A DNA stretch of 64,000 nucleotides from Candidatus Methylopumilus sp. (GTDB lineage: Bacteria > Pseudomonadota > Gammaproteobacteria > Burkholderiales > Methylophilaceae). Below are positions 22,879 through 31,982 of the stretch, in pieces. Every line of letters begins with the position of its first letter. Within the stretch, counting starts at the first letter, position 1. Where the stretch lies: NCBI GenBank assembly GCA_009693175.1, contig SHXT01000002.1:1-64000 (forward strand). Reading direction: 5' to 3'. Both the position numbers and the translations under genes were made by a program. Under the pieces are notes generated by a model, which saw nothing but the letters and a program-made list of their open reading frames with translations, did no database searches and was not told the DNA's origin.

Positions 22879-23778
22879 ATGGGCACAGAAAAAAATAACT
22901 TCAATTCAAAATCATTTGAGTTGATAGAAAATAATAATGGTCAAAAATTTGTAGTAATTAATAATTCATTAGCTACTGCAAAGATTGCATTACAAGGTGC
23001 ACATGTCATGCAATGGAAACCTCACGCTATTAAACATCAAGTACTATGGCTCTCAAGTCAAGCTAAATACATAGAAGGTCGTTCTATTAGAGGAGGAGTA
23101 CCTATTTGCTGGCCATGGTTTGGCGCTCATCCCACAGATGGTAGTTTTTGTACACATGGTTTTGCTAGAGTCATTCCATGGATAATTCAATCTATTGATG
23201 ATTTAGAAAGTGGCGCTACACAGATTAAACTTTTTATGGTTCAAACAAGTGAAGTTACAAGACAGCTTTCTTATAAATTTGAATTAAAAATCTTAATTAC
23301 TATAGGTAAATCAATTCACTTAAATTTAGAAACATCTAATCTCGCGGCACAGCCTTTTACTATTGGTGAAGGATATCATACGTACTTTCAAATTAGTGAT
23401 ATTGAAAAAATAAGAATTAGCGGACTTGAGAATGTACTTTATTCTGACAAAATTAATACTTATCAAAAATCAAAACAACAGAGTGAAATTACATTTAATG
23501 ATGAGTTTGATCGGGCTTATTTAAATACGCAGAATAGCTGCTTGATTTATGACGAAGGATTAAAAAGAATCATCACGGTAAAAAAGGAATTTAGTGATAC
23601 AACTGTAGTTTGGACTCCATGGGAGAAAAAAGCAAAAGAGATGGGAGATATGGGACAAGATGGTGAATGGAGAACTATGGTATGTGTTGAAAATGTGAAT
23701 ACATTAGAGAATGCAGTAATCGTTTATCCAAATCAGACACATAGTTTAATAGCTGAGTATTTAGTTCAGGAAATTTAA
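22879..23778 (+). CDS. D-hexose-6-phosphate mutarotase (YeaD-like aldose 1-epimerase family)
   Basis: QGAHVMQWKP ... RSIRGGVPICWPWFGAHP ... HGFAR; C-terminal VCVENVN. Confidence 0.9.
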   Translation: MGTEKNNFNSKSFELIENNNGQKFVVINNSLATAKIALQGAHVMQWKPHAIKHQVLWLSSQAKYIEGRSIRGGVPICWPWFGAHPTDGSFCTHGFARVIPWIIQSIDDLESGATQIKLFMVQTSEVTRQLSYKFELKILITIGKSIHLNLETSNLAAQPFTIGEGYHTYFQISDIEKIRISGLENVLYSDKINTYQKSKQQSEITFNDEFDRAYLNTQNSCLIYDEGLKRIITVKKEFSDTTVVWTPWEKKAKEMGDMGQDGEWRTMVCVENVNTLENAVIVYPNQTHSLIAEYLVQEI

Positions 23779-23861
23779 AATAAAAGTATTAAAATATTTT
23801 GAAAACTTAAGGGTTAGCGTTATTATAGCTAACATAAAAAATTAATTTAGTTGGAGATATC

Positions 23862-24185
23862 ATGAAATCAGTAATTTTAAGTATTGCAATGGTTAGTGTA
23901 TTGCTAGTAAATCAAGCTCAGGCTGCAGATGCAAAAGCTGCCGAAGCATTAGCTCAAAAAAGAGGTTGTTTTGCATGCCATAGTGTTGAAAAAAAAGTAG
24001 TTGGCCCAAGCTACAAAGAAGTGGCTTCTAAGTATAAAAATGATAAAGGTGCTCAAACAAAGTTAGTGGCTAAAGTTAAAGCAGGCGGTAGCGGTGTATG
24101 GGGACCAGTTCCGATGCCAGCAAATAGCCCGCAAGTTAAAGATGAAGATATTAAAACAATCGTTCAATGGATTTTATCTCTTTAA
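23862..24185 (+). CDS. Small periplasmic class I cytochrome c (c551/c552-like)
   Basis: Signal peptide plus CFACH heme motif and distal Met in GPVPMPANS. Confidence 0.92.
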   Translation: MKSVILSIAMVSVLLVNQAQAADAKAAEALAQKRGCFACHSVEKKVVGPSYKEVASKYKNDKGAQTKLVAKVKAGGSGVWGPVPMPANSPQVKDEDIKTIVQWILSL

Positions 24186-24200
24186 GATAAACAATCAAAT

Positions 24201-24226
24201 AAAAAACCGGCTTAGGCCGGTTTTTT
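24201..24226. terminator. Bidirectional terminator between cytochrome c and permease genes
   Basis: AAAAAACCGGC-TTAG-GCCGGTTTTTT. Confidence 0.88.
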
Positions 24227-25627
24227 ATTTAGATGACTATGTTTCATTGAGTATGCAAAGTAAAAAATAATACCAATAAATATCCAAATAAAAAATCTTC
24301 TCCATGTTTCAGCTGGTAAGAAAAACATAAGTGCTCCGCATGAAAAGATTCCTAAGAGTGGAATAAGCGGGTGCCATTTATTTTTAAAAGTAGATTTATT
24401 TTCCTTATGAAGTTTTCTTATAAAAATAACTCCCAATGAGACAATTACAAAAGCAGCCAATGTTCCGATATTAACAATCTCAGCCAAAGTACCTAAAGGT
24501 ATAAAACCGGCAATCGCAGATATTATTAATCCACATAAAATAATTACTCTTATAGGGGTGTTAGTAGTTTGATTTACTTCACTTAAAATATGAGGTAGTA
24601 ATCCATCTCTACTCATAGCAAAAATAATTCTTGTTAATGCAAAATAAAGTACAAGCATGACGGTAGTGAGGCCGGCAATAACACCTGTAGCAACAAGTGC
24701 TGACGCGCCTTGAAAGCCTATTTTTTCAAGAGCATAAGCTACAGGTGAAGATACATTAAGCTCTTGATACGGAACAACACCAGTAAGAAGTGATGCGACG
24801 ATAATATAAATTACAGTACAAAATGCAAGTGAGCCAATTATTCCTTTTGGCAGATCCCTTTGAGGATTGATAGCTTCTTCAGCAGCTGTTGAAACTGCAT
24901 CAAAACCTACATAAGCAAAAAAAACTAATGAGGCTCCCGCAAGAACACCAACTGTTTTTCCATCAGGCAATGTTGTAAACCAACCATAAGGCATAAAAGG
25001 ATGCCAGTTAGCCGGATTGACATTAAAAATAGCAACTGAAATAAACAATGTAATAGTTAAGAGCTTTACAAACACCATTGCAGCATTAAATTTAGCGCTT
25101 TGTTTAACACCAATAATAAGTAATGACATTATTATTAATATAATCACCATAGCTGGTAGATTGACGAATCCACCCAAAGAAGGTGCTTTTGTTAATGAGT
25201 CAGGTAAGCCAATATTCATAGCAGTTAATGTATTATTAAAATAACCTGACCATCCATTCGCCACTGCAGCAATCGACATACCGTATTCCATAAGTAATAT
25301 CCAGCCAATAATCCATGCAAAGAATTCACCAAATGCAACGTAGCTGTAACCATAAGCACTTCCGCAACCACCAACAGATGAAGAAAGCTCCGCATAAGAC
25401 AGGGCAGCGAAAGCACATGCAAAACCAGAAACTACAAAAGATAGGATTACTGCAGGACCGGCTTGATTTGCAGCAGCAATTCCAGTCAATACAAAAATAC
25501 CTGTTCCTATAATGCAGCCCACACCAAGTAAAGTTAAATCTAGAGCGTCAAGACACTTTTTTAAATTTGCTGGATGTTTATGGTGTATATGTTTTTTTCT
25601 AAAAATTTGTGCAAAAAAATTATTCAT
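24212..25627 (-). CDS. APC-family amino acid permease
   Basis: [35 protein letters not shown]; about 12 hydrophobic segments. Confidence 0.92.
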   Translation of the reverse strand: MNNFFAQIFRKKHIHHKHPANLKKCLDALDLTLLGVGCIIGTGIFVLTGIAAANQAGPAVILSFVVSGFACAFAALSYAELSSSVGGCGSAYGYSYVAFGEFFAWIIGWILLMEYGMSIAAVANGWSGYFNNTLTAMNIGLPDSLTKAPSLGGFVNLPAMVIILIIMSLLIIGVKQSAKFNAAMVFVKLLTITLFISVAIFNVNPANWHPFMPYGWFTTLPDGKTVGVLAGASLVFFAYVGFDAVSTAAEEAINPQRDLPKGIIGSLAFCTVIYIIVASLLTGVVPYQELNVSSPVAYALEKIGFQGASALVATGVIAGLTTVMLVLYFALTRIIFAMSRDGLLPHILSEVNQTTNTPIRVIILCGLIISAIAGFIPLGTLAEIVNIGTLAAFVIVSLGVIFIRKLHKENKSTFKNKWHPLIPLLGIFSCGALMFFLPAETWRRFFIWIFIGIIFYFAYSMKHSHLNKKPA

Positions 25628-26528
25628 AACTCAGCCAATCTTTGTTTGTTAAAAAGTGCGTATATAACTTTTCTTCTTTACTTCCCATTTCTGGTTTCCA
25701 ATCATATTTCCATTGAACCATCGGTGGCATTGATATTAAAATTGACTCAGCTCTCCCATTAGATTGCAAGCCAAATAGAGTACCACGATCAAATATTAAA
25801 TTAAATTCTACATAACGACCACGTCTATAGAGCTGAAAATCTCTTTCTTTTTCTGTGTAATTAATATCTTTCCTTCTTTGAAGAATAGGTAAGTATGTAT
25901 TTAAAAAAACGTCGCCTACTGATTTATTTAAATTAAAGGACTCATTAAAGCCCAAGTGATTAAAGTCATCATAAAAAATCCCTCCAATCCCTCTAGGTTC
26001 GTTACGATGTTTTAGATAAAAATACTCGTCGCAATTTTTTTTAAATTCTGGATAAAGTTTTGAATCGTATTGATCAAGCATGGTTTTGAGAGTTTGGTGA
26101 AAGTGAATTGCATCTTCTTCAAAGCCATAATACGGGGTTAAATCCATACCGCCCCCAAACCACCAAATATCTTCAAGACCTTCCTTTTTTGCAATAAAAA
26201 ATCTTACATTCATATGTACTGTAGGCGCATAAGGATTTTTAGGGTGTAGGACTAATGACAAGCCTATAGCCTCCCATTTTCTATCAGAAGCTTCTGGATG
26301 AGCAACACTTGCTGAACGAGGCAACTTATCGCCTAAAATATGAGAAAATCCAACGCCCGCTCTTTCAAATACATGACCATTTTCTAATAGACAAGAAGTT
26401 CCACCACCACCTTCTTTTCGTTGCCATGAATCGTTAATGAAATTTTTCCCATCAACAATCTGAAGCGTTTCAACAATATTTGTTTGAAGATTATTAAAGT
26501 ACTCAAAAACTATATTTGAATTAATCAT
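25620..26528 (-). CDS. hemF: Oxygen-dependent coproporphyrinogen III oxidase
   Basis: [57 protein letters not shown]. Confidence 0.97.
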   Translation of the reverse strand: MINSNIVFEYFNNLQTNIVETLQIVDGKNFINDSWQRKEGGGGTSCLLENGHVFERAGVGFSHILGDKLPRSASVAHPEASDRKWEAIGLSLVLHPKNPYAPTVHMNVRFFIAKKEGLEDIWWFGGGMDLTPYYGFEEDAIHFHQTLKTMLDQYDSKLYPEFKKNCDEYFYLKHRNEPRGIGGIFYDDFNHLGFNESFNLNKSVGDVFLNTYLPILQRRKDINYTEKERDFQLYRRGRYVEFNLIFDRGTLFGLQSNGRAESILISMPPMVQWKYDWKPEMGSKEEKLYTHFLTNKDWLSYE

Positions 26529-26529
26529 A

Positions 26530-27072
26530 TTACTTTCTAATTATTTTCTTACTAATAAAATCTTGAATAGTTGTCGGTTTCTTTTCATTACCAATATTTC
26601 CTTCAATAATTTTTACCTTTTTTTTGAAAATATTTTTACACGCTCTTAATGTTTTAATGGATTGTTTATGGCTTAAGTTAGCACTTGTTGAAGTGATTGG
26701 GAAGTTAATTGAATTTAATAATTTTAAAGTACTTTTTACTTCAGGTAATCTTATAGCAATATTGTGCGTTTTGCCTTTTAACCATGGAGGACAGTAATTA
26801 GATGCAGGGACCGTCCAAGTGTGAGGGCCAGGCCATACAGTTATCAATTCTTTTTTTTGTATTTCAGTGATATTTTTAATATAAGCATTAAAAAGATTTA
26901 TTTTTGAACTAATTAAAATAAAACCTTTTGATCGAACTCTTTTTTTTAAGTATAGAATTTTTTCTATTGCACGTTTATTTTTTGGATCACAACCAAGTCC
27001 AAAACAAGATTCAGTAGGGTAGGCTATGATGCCACCTTGTTTTAAATATCGAATTAAGCGCTGATTAGCCAA
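26530..27072 (-). CDS. tsaC: Threonylcarbamoyl-AMP synthase (Sua5/YrdC/TsaC family)
   Basis: [38 protein letters not shown]. Confidence 0.92.
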   Translation of the reverse strand: MANQRLIRYLKQGGIIAYPTESCFGLGCDPKNKRAIEKILYLKKRVRSKGFILISSKINLFNAYIKNITEIQKKELITVWPGPHTWTVPASNYCPPWLKGKTHNIAIRLPEVKSTLKLLNSINFPITSTSANLSHKQSIKTLRACKNIFKKKVKIIEGNIGNEKKPTTIQDFISKKIIRK

Positions 27073-27073
27073 T

Positions 27074-28345
27074 TTAATTGTTATTTAATGCTTTATAACC
27101 TATATCTTTTCGATATTGAGCTCCGTTGAACTTGACGGTATTGATAACCTCATAGGCTTTAGATTGAGCTTCTTTTATAGAATTACCTAACGCTGTAACA
27201 GCCAAAACCCTTCCACCCGAGGTTAGAAGCTTATTGTTTTTAAATATCGTGCCTGCATGAAAAATATAACTGTCAGGGATCAGGCGATCTTCAATATAGA
27301 TTTCATCATTTAGTTTTGGATTTTCAGGATAGCCTGCTGAAGCTAAAACAACAGCTAATGCTGTTCTTGAGTCCCATTCAATTTTTATTGAATTGAGTTG
27401 ACCTAGTGCTGCGTTATAGAGGATCTCAAATAAATCACTTTTAAGTCTCATAAGAATAGGCTGAGTCTCAGGATCACCCATACGACAATTGTATTCCAAT
27501 GTTTTTACGTTACCATTTTTAGCGATAATTAATCCGGCGTAAAGAAAACCAGTAAATGGAATACCATCTTTAGCCATGCCATGAATAGTAGGATGAATAA
27601 TTTCATTTATGACTTTAGAGTAAACTTCCTCAGTTACCACGGGCGCAGGTGAGTAAGCTCCCATACCTCCCGTGTTAGGCCCTATGTCGCGATCAAGAAG
27701 TCTTTTATGATCTTGACTTGTAGCAAGCGGAAGAATTGTTTTTCCATCACATATCACCATAAAGCTTGCTTCTTCACCCTCAAGAAATTCCTCAATGACG
27801 ACTTTAGCTCCTGCATCACCAAATTTATTATCTACAAGCATAAAGTTAATTGCATCATGAGCTTCTTTTTCTGTCATAGCTACTATGACGCCTTTTCCAG
27901 AAGCTAGCCCATCAGCTTTAATGACAATGGGAGCACCTTGTTCATTGATATACTGATGAGCTTCATCAGATGTTTTAAATGTTTTATATTTTGCAGTGGG
28001 AATATTGTGTCTATACATAAAGTCTTTAGCAAAACCTTTAGAGCTTTCAAGCTGAGCAGCTCTCTGAGTAGGGCCAAAGATATTTAATTTTTTAGATTTA
28101 AATAAATCAACAATACCTTTAGATAGAGGAAGTTCAGGGCCAATCACAGTTAAATCAATTGTTTCTTTAGTTGCGAAATCAGCAAGAAGGTTAATATTCG
28201 TAAGATCAATATTTTTGAATTTTGGATTTAGGTGAGTTCCACCGTTTCCTGGAGCAATAAAAATAGATTTAACTTTACTGCTTTGAGAAAGCTTCCATGC
28301 CATAGCATGTTCTCTTCCGCCACTCCCAATCACTAAAACTTTCAT
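27074..28345 (-). CDS. purD: Phosphoribosylamine-glycine ligase
   Basis: MKVLVIGSGGREHAMAWKLSQS; ATP-grasp; LEYNCRMGDPETQP. Confidence 0.98.
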   Translation of the reverse strand: MKVLVIGSGGREHAMAWKLSQSSKVKSIFIAPGNGGTHLNPKFKNIDLTNINLLADFATKETIDLTVIGPELPLSKGIVDLFKSKKLNIFGPTQRAAQLESSKGFAKDFMYRHNIPTAKYKTFKTSDEAHQYINEQGAPIVIKADGLASGKGVIVAMTEKEAHDAINFMLVDNKFGDAGAKVVIEEFLEGEEASFMVICDGKTILPLATSQDHKRLLDRDIGPNTGGMGAYSPAPVVTEEVYSKVINEIIHPTIHGMAKDGIPFTGFLYAGLIIAKNGNVKTLEYNCRMGDPETQPILMRLKSDLFEILYNAALGQLNSIKIEWDSRTALAVVLASAGYPENPKLNDEIYIEDRLIPDSYIFHAGTIFKNNKLLTSGGRVLAVTALGNSIKEAQSKAYEVINTVKFNGAQYRKDIGYKALNNN

Positions 28346-28348
28346 AAG

Positions 28349-29908
28349 TTAATGCCTAAAGTGACGGTATCCGGTAAATAACATTACAATCCCTAATTCG
28401 TCAGCAGCGGAAATAACTTCCTCATCTCTTAAGCTCCCACCTGGTTGAATAACACATTTCGCACCAGCGGCAGCGAGAACGTCAATACCATCCCTAAACG
28501 GAAAAAAGGCATCTGAAGCTACCACTGAATTTGTTAAGTCTAAATTTACATTTTTGGCTTTAATCGAAGCAATTTTAGTACTATCGACTCTACTCATCTG
28601 ACCCGCGCCTATACCTAAAGTTTGATTGTTCTTGCAAAATACGATTGCATTTGATTTGACAAACTTAGCAACACGCCATGCAAAAAGCATGTCAGACATT
28701 TGCTCTTCATTTGGTTTGAGTTTAGATACGATTTTACAGTTATTAATATCTATATTAAAGTCATCAGGTGACTGCACTAATAAACCGCCGCCAATTTTTT
28801 TTAATTCGATAGAATTAAAATTATTATCGAGAGCAACTTCTAATAATCGTATATTTGGTTTTGATTCAAAAATTTTAAGTGATTCACTGTCGTAAGATGG
28901 AGCAATCACAACTTCAACAAATTGTGTGATGATTTGAGTTGCAGTATTTTTATCTAATGGTACATTACATGCAATAATGCCGCCAAATGAAGATGTAGGG
29001 TCTGTTGAAAATGCTTTTTTGTAAGCATCTAAAAGATCTTTAGAGGATCCAACACCGCATGGATTAGCATGCTTAACAATTACGCAAGATGGAAATTTAA
29101 AGCTTTTAACGCATTCCCAAGCAGTATCTGCATCATTTAAATTGTTATAAGAAAGTTCTTTGCCTTGTAATTGTTTAAAGCTTGCTAACGAGCCTATGTT
29201 AGAAATTTCATCCACATAAAAAGATGCACTTTGATGCGGATTTTCGCCGTAACGTAAATCTATTTTTTTATTAAAAGTGAGGTTAAGTTTATTTGGGTAA
29301 GCTAGATTTTTGTTTGTGTTTAGGCCATTAAGGTAATTTGAAATAGCTGAATCATAATTTGCGGTATGTTCAAAAGCTTTTTTAGCTAAACTAAATCTCA
29401 ATTCTAGATTGATTGCACCATCATTTTTACTTAAGGTGTCTTCAATAATTTTGTAGTCTGCGACATCTGTAACAACTGCCACACCATGATAATTTTTTGC
29501 TGACGATCTAATCATGGCTGGGCCACCAATATCGATGTTTTCAATAGCTTCAGATAATGGGCAATTTTCTTTAGATATAGTTGCTTCAAATGGATATAAG
29601 TTAACTACGACTAAGTCAATTAAAGGAATATTAGATTTGGTCATGATTTCTAGATGTTTGTCATTATCTCTTTTACCAAGAATGCCACCATGTATTTTTG
29701 GATGAAGTGTCTTGACTCTTCCGTCTAGCATTTCAGGAAATCCTGTGTAATCACTTACTTCAATTACAGGAATATTATTATCTATAAATAATTTTGCTGT
29801 ACCACAGGTTGAAAGAATTTCAATATTGTATTTAAGTAATACTTTGGCGAATTCGATGATGCCTTTTTTATTTGATACGCTTATAAGAGCTCGTTTTATT
29901 TTAATCAT
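28349..29908 (-). CDS. purH: Bifunctional AICAR formyltransferase / IMP cyclohydrolase
   Basis: [44 protein letters not shown]. Confidence 0.98.
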   Translation of the reverse strand: MIKIKRALISVSNKKGIIEFAKVLLKYNIEILSTCGTAKLFIDNNIPVIEVSDYTGFPEMLDGRVKTLHPKIHGGILGKRDNDKHLEIMTKSNIPLIDLVVVNLYPFEATISKENCPLSEAIENIDIGGPAMIRSSAKNYHGVAVVTDVADYKIIEDTLSKNDGAINLELRFSLAKKAFEHTANYDSAISNYLNGLNTNKNLAYPNKLNLTFNKKIDLRYGENPHQSASFYVDEISNIGSLASFKQLQGKELSYNNLNDADTAWECVKSFKFPSCVIVKHANPCGVGSSKDLLDAYKKAFSTDPTSSFGGIIACNVPLDKNTATQIITQFVEVVIAPSYDSESLKIFESKPNIRLLEVALDNNFNSIELKKIGGGLLVQSPDDFNIDINNCKIVSKLKPNEEQMSDMLFAWRVAKFVKSNAIVFCKNNQTLGIGAGQMSRVDSTKIASIKAKNVNLDLTNSVVASDAFFPFRDGIDVLAAAGAKCVIQPGGSLRDEEVISAADELGIVMLFTGYRHFRH

Positions 29909-29910
29909 GA

Positions 29911-30150
29911 CTAGATATCAATCTTATGTTGTTTTAATTTTTTTCTAAGAGTGTTTCTATTGAGACCAAGAATTTCTGCCGCCTTACTTTGGTTGCCTTT
30001 TGATATGCCCATAATGTAAGTTAATAGCGGCTTTTCAACCATGTTTACAACCATGTCATAAACATTGGTTGGATTTTCGCCATTTAAGTCTTTGAAGAAC
30101 TGATCTAAGGACTGGTTTACACAATCAGGTATATCTGTTTTCTTTTCCAT
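29911..30150 (-). CDS. fis: Fis family DNA-binding protein
   Basis: C-terminal [29 protein letters not shown]; downstream of dusB as in E. coli. Confidence 0.95.
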   Translation of the reverse strand: MEKKTDIPDCVNQSLDQFFKDLNGENPTNVYDMVVNMVEKPLLTYIMGISKGNQSKAAEILGLNRNTLRKKLKQHKIDI

Positions 30151-31160
30151 TAGGCTACCAACATTTCTTCTTCATACTTTATATAAGGGGATTCAATCGA
30201 GAGAAAATTGAAATAATTTTCAATTGTTTTAATTTGTTCATCAACTGTTTCAATTGTATTCATATAGCGTCTAAAATTTGCAGAATTTTTTAATCTTTTC
30301 GTGTACCAGGAGATATGTTTTCTAGCAATTTTTAATCCTGCATTTTCGCCATAGAAGTCATAGAGTTCATTTACATGAGCAATCGTGATATTTTTTATTT
30401 CATCAATAGATGGATTATCTAAATGCTTTCCCGTTTTAAGATAATGATCGATTTCTCTAAAAATCCAAGGCTTACCTTGAGCTGCTCTGCCAATCATTAC
30501 GCCATCTACACCGGTGTAATCTAAAACATATTTAGCTTTTTCGGGGGTTGTGATATCACCATTAGCAATCACAGGAATCTTTACTGACTGTTTTACTTTA
30601 GCAATGGTGTCGTACTCGGCATCGCCCATGTATAAACAAGCTCTTGTTCTGCCATGAATAGCTAATGCTTTAATGCCAATATCTTCAGCAATTTTTGCAA
30701 TGTCTACAGCGTTACGATTGTTGGTGTTCCAACCAGTTCTTATTTTTAATGTGACAGGGACATCTACAGAGCTAACAACCGATGATAATATTTTTTGAAC
30801 AAGCGGCTCATCTTTAAGAAGCGCTGATCCTGCCATTACATTACATATTTTTTTTGCAGGACATCCCATGTTGATATCAATAATTTGCGCACCATGATCC
30901 ACATTAAACTGTGCAGCTTCGGCCATCATTTTTGGATCGGCTCCTGCGATTTGAACTGAGATTGGATCAACTTCGCCCTCATGATTAGCTCGACGAAGTG
31001 TTTTCTGACTTCCGTGTAGAAGTGAGTTTGATGTCACCATTTCGCTTACTGCCATACCAGCACCAAAGTTTTTGCAAAGCTGACGGAAAGGACGGTCTGT
31101 GACGCCTGCCATCGGAGCAACAACCAAATTGTTTTTAATGGAAATATAACCTATTTGCAC
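30150..31160 (-). CDS. dusB: tRNA-dihydrouridine synthase B
   Basis: VVAPMAGVTDRPFRQLCKNFGAGMAVSEMV; DINMGCPAKKI. Confidence 0.97.
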   Translation of the reverse strand: MQIGYISIKNNLVVAPMAGVTDRPFRQLCKNFGAGMAVSEMVTSNSLLHGSQKTLRRANHEGEVDPISVQIAGADPKMMAEAAQFNVDHGAQIIDINMGCPAKKICNVMAGSALLKDEPLVQKILSSVVSSVDVPVTLKIRTGWNTNNRNAVDIAKIAEDIGIKALAIHGRTRACLYMGDAEYDTIAKVKQSVKIPVIANGDITTPEKAKYVLDYTGVDGVMIGRAAQGKPWIFREIDHYLKTGKHLDNPSIDEIKNITIAHVNELYDFYGENAGLKIARKHISWYTKRLKNSANFRRYMNTIETVDEQIKTIENYFNFLSIESPYIKYEEEMLVA

Positions 31161-31232
31161 TATGTATATTTGTTTAGGGAAAGTTGCCTATTTTATAGGC
31201 AAATGACTATTTATAAAAGTAAAGTCTTAAAA

Positions 31233-31982
31233 TTACTTATGCCATAGGTAGCCTAAATGAACTATTTTCGCTTGTATTTCTTGAATGGCTTCATGAACTA
31301 ATTTTGATTGGCCTTTAACTCCAAGCTCAATTGTCTTAACAGGTCTTAATTTAGGTAGGCTAAAAAGCTTAATTTCTGGATATTTTTTTACAATACCATT
31401 CATTAAATCGATTAATTGACTTTCGCTTACATCATTAACCCAAATAGAAGCCTCAGCGAAATCATTTTGATTTAATAGGCCTTTATAGTATTCATTTAAG
31501 ATCCATTCAACCATTGGCCAAGCCATTTCAGGAAATCCAGGTAGAAAATGATAATGTCTGATTTTGAATCCAGGTATTTTATTAATTTCATTTGGAATTA
31601 ATAATGCGCTATCTGGAATATCCGCCATTAAAATCCTCTTAGGGTAAGCGCCTTCACCAAATTGTACTTCAATTCTTTTAACAGCTTCATCATTACGGAT
31701 TAATTTCAAGTTAAATGCATCTGCAGCAGCCTGTCTTGTAAAGTCGTCAGGGGTAGCTCCAATGCCTCCGAAAGAAAAAACAATTGTTTGAGGGTTTATT
31801 GACTCCTTGATTGATTGAATAATTTCATGTGAATCATCTTGAATATATTTAACCCAAGATAATAAAAGCCCATATTTTTTTAATGTTTTTTGTAGGTAAT
31901 CAAAATGTTTATCTTGTCTTTTACCAGATAAAATCTCATCGCCAATAATTAGGGCCCCGAATTCCATTTTAATGTGCCGCAT
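31233..31982 (-). CDS. Molybdopterin-binding / CinA-like N-terminal domain protein (start may be MEFGALIIG at 31967)
   Basis: GALIIGDEILSGKRQDKH; FSFGGIGATPDDFTRQAAADAF. Confidence 0.87.
   Translation of the reverse strand: MRHIKMEFGALIIGDEILSGKRQDKHFDYLQKTLKKYGLLLSWVKYIQDDSHEIIQSIKESINPQTIVFSFGGIGATPDDFTRQAAADAFNLKLIRNDEAVKRIEVQFGEGAYPKRILMADIPDSALLIPNEINKIPGFKIRHYHFLPGFPEMAWPMVEWILNEYYKGLLNQNDFAEASIWVNDVSESQLIDLMNGIVKKYPEIKLFSLPKLRPVKTIELGVKGQSKLVHEAIQEIQAKIVHLGYLWHK

Noticed and set aside
25225-25422. Small minus-strand ORF overlapping the permease
   Set aside because: Alternative frame of the permease gene with low-complexity composition; no support as a gene.
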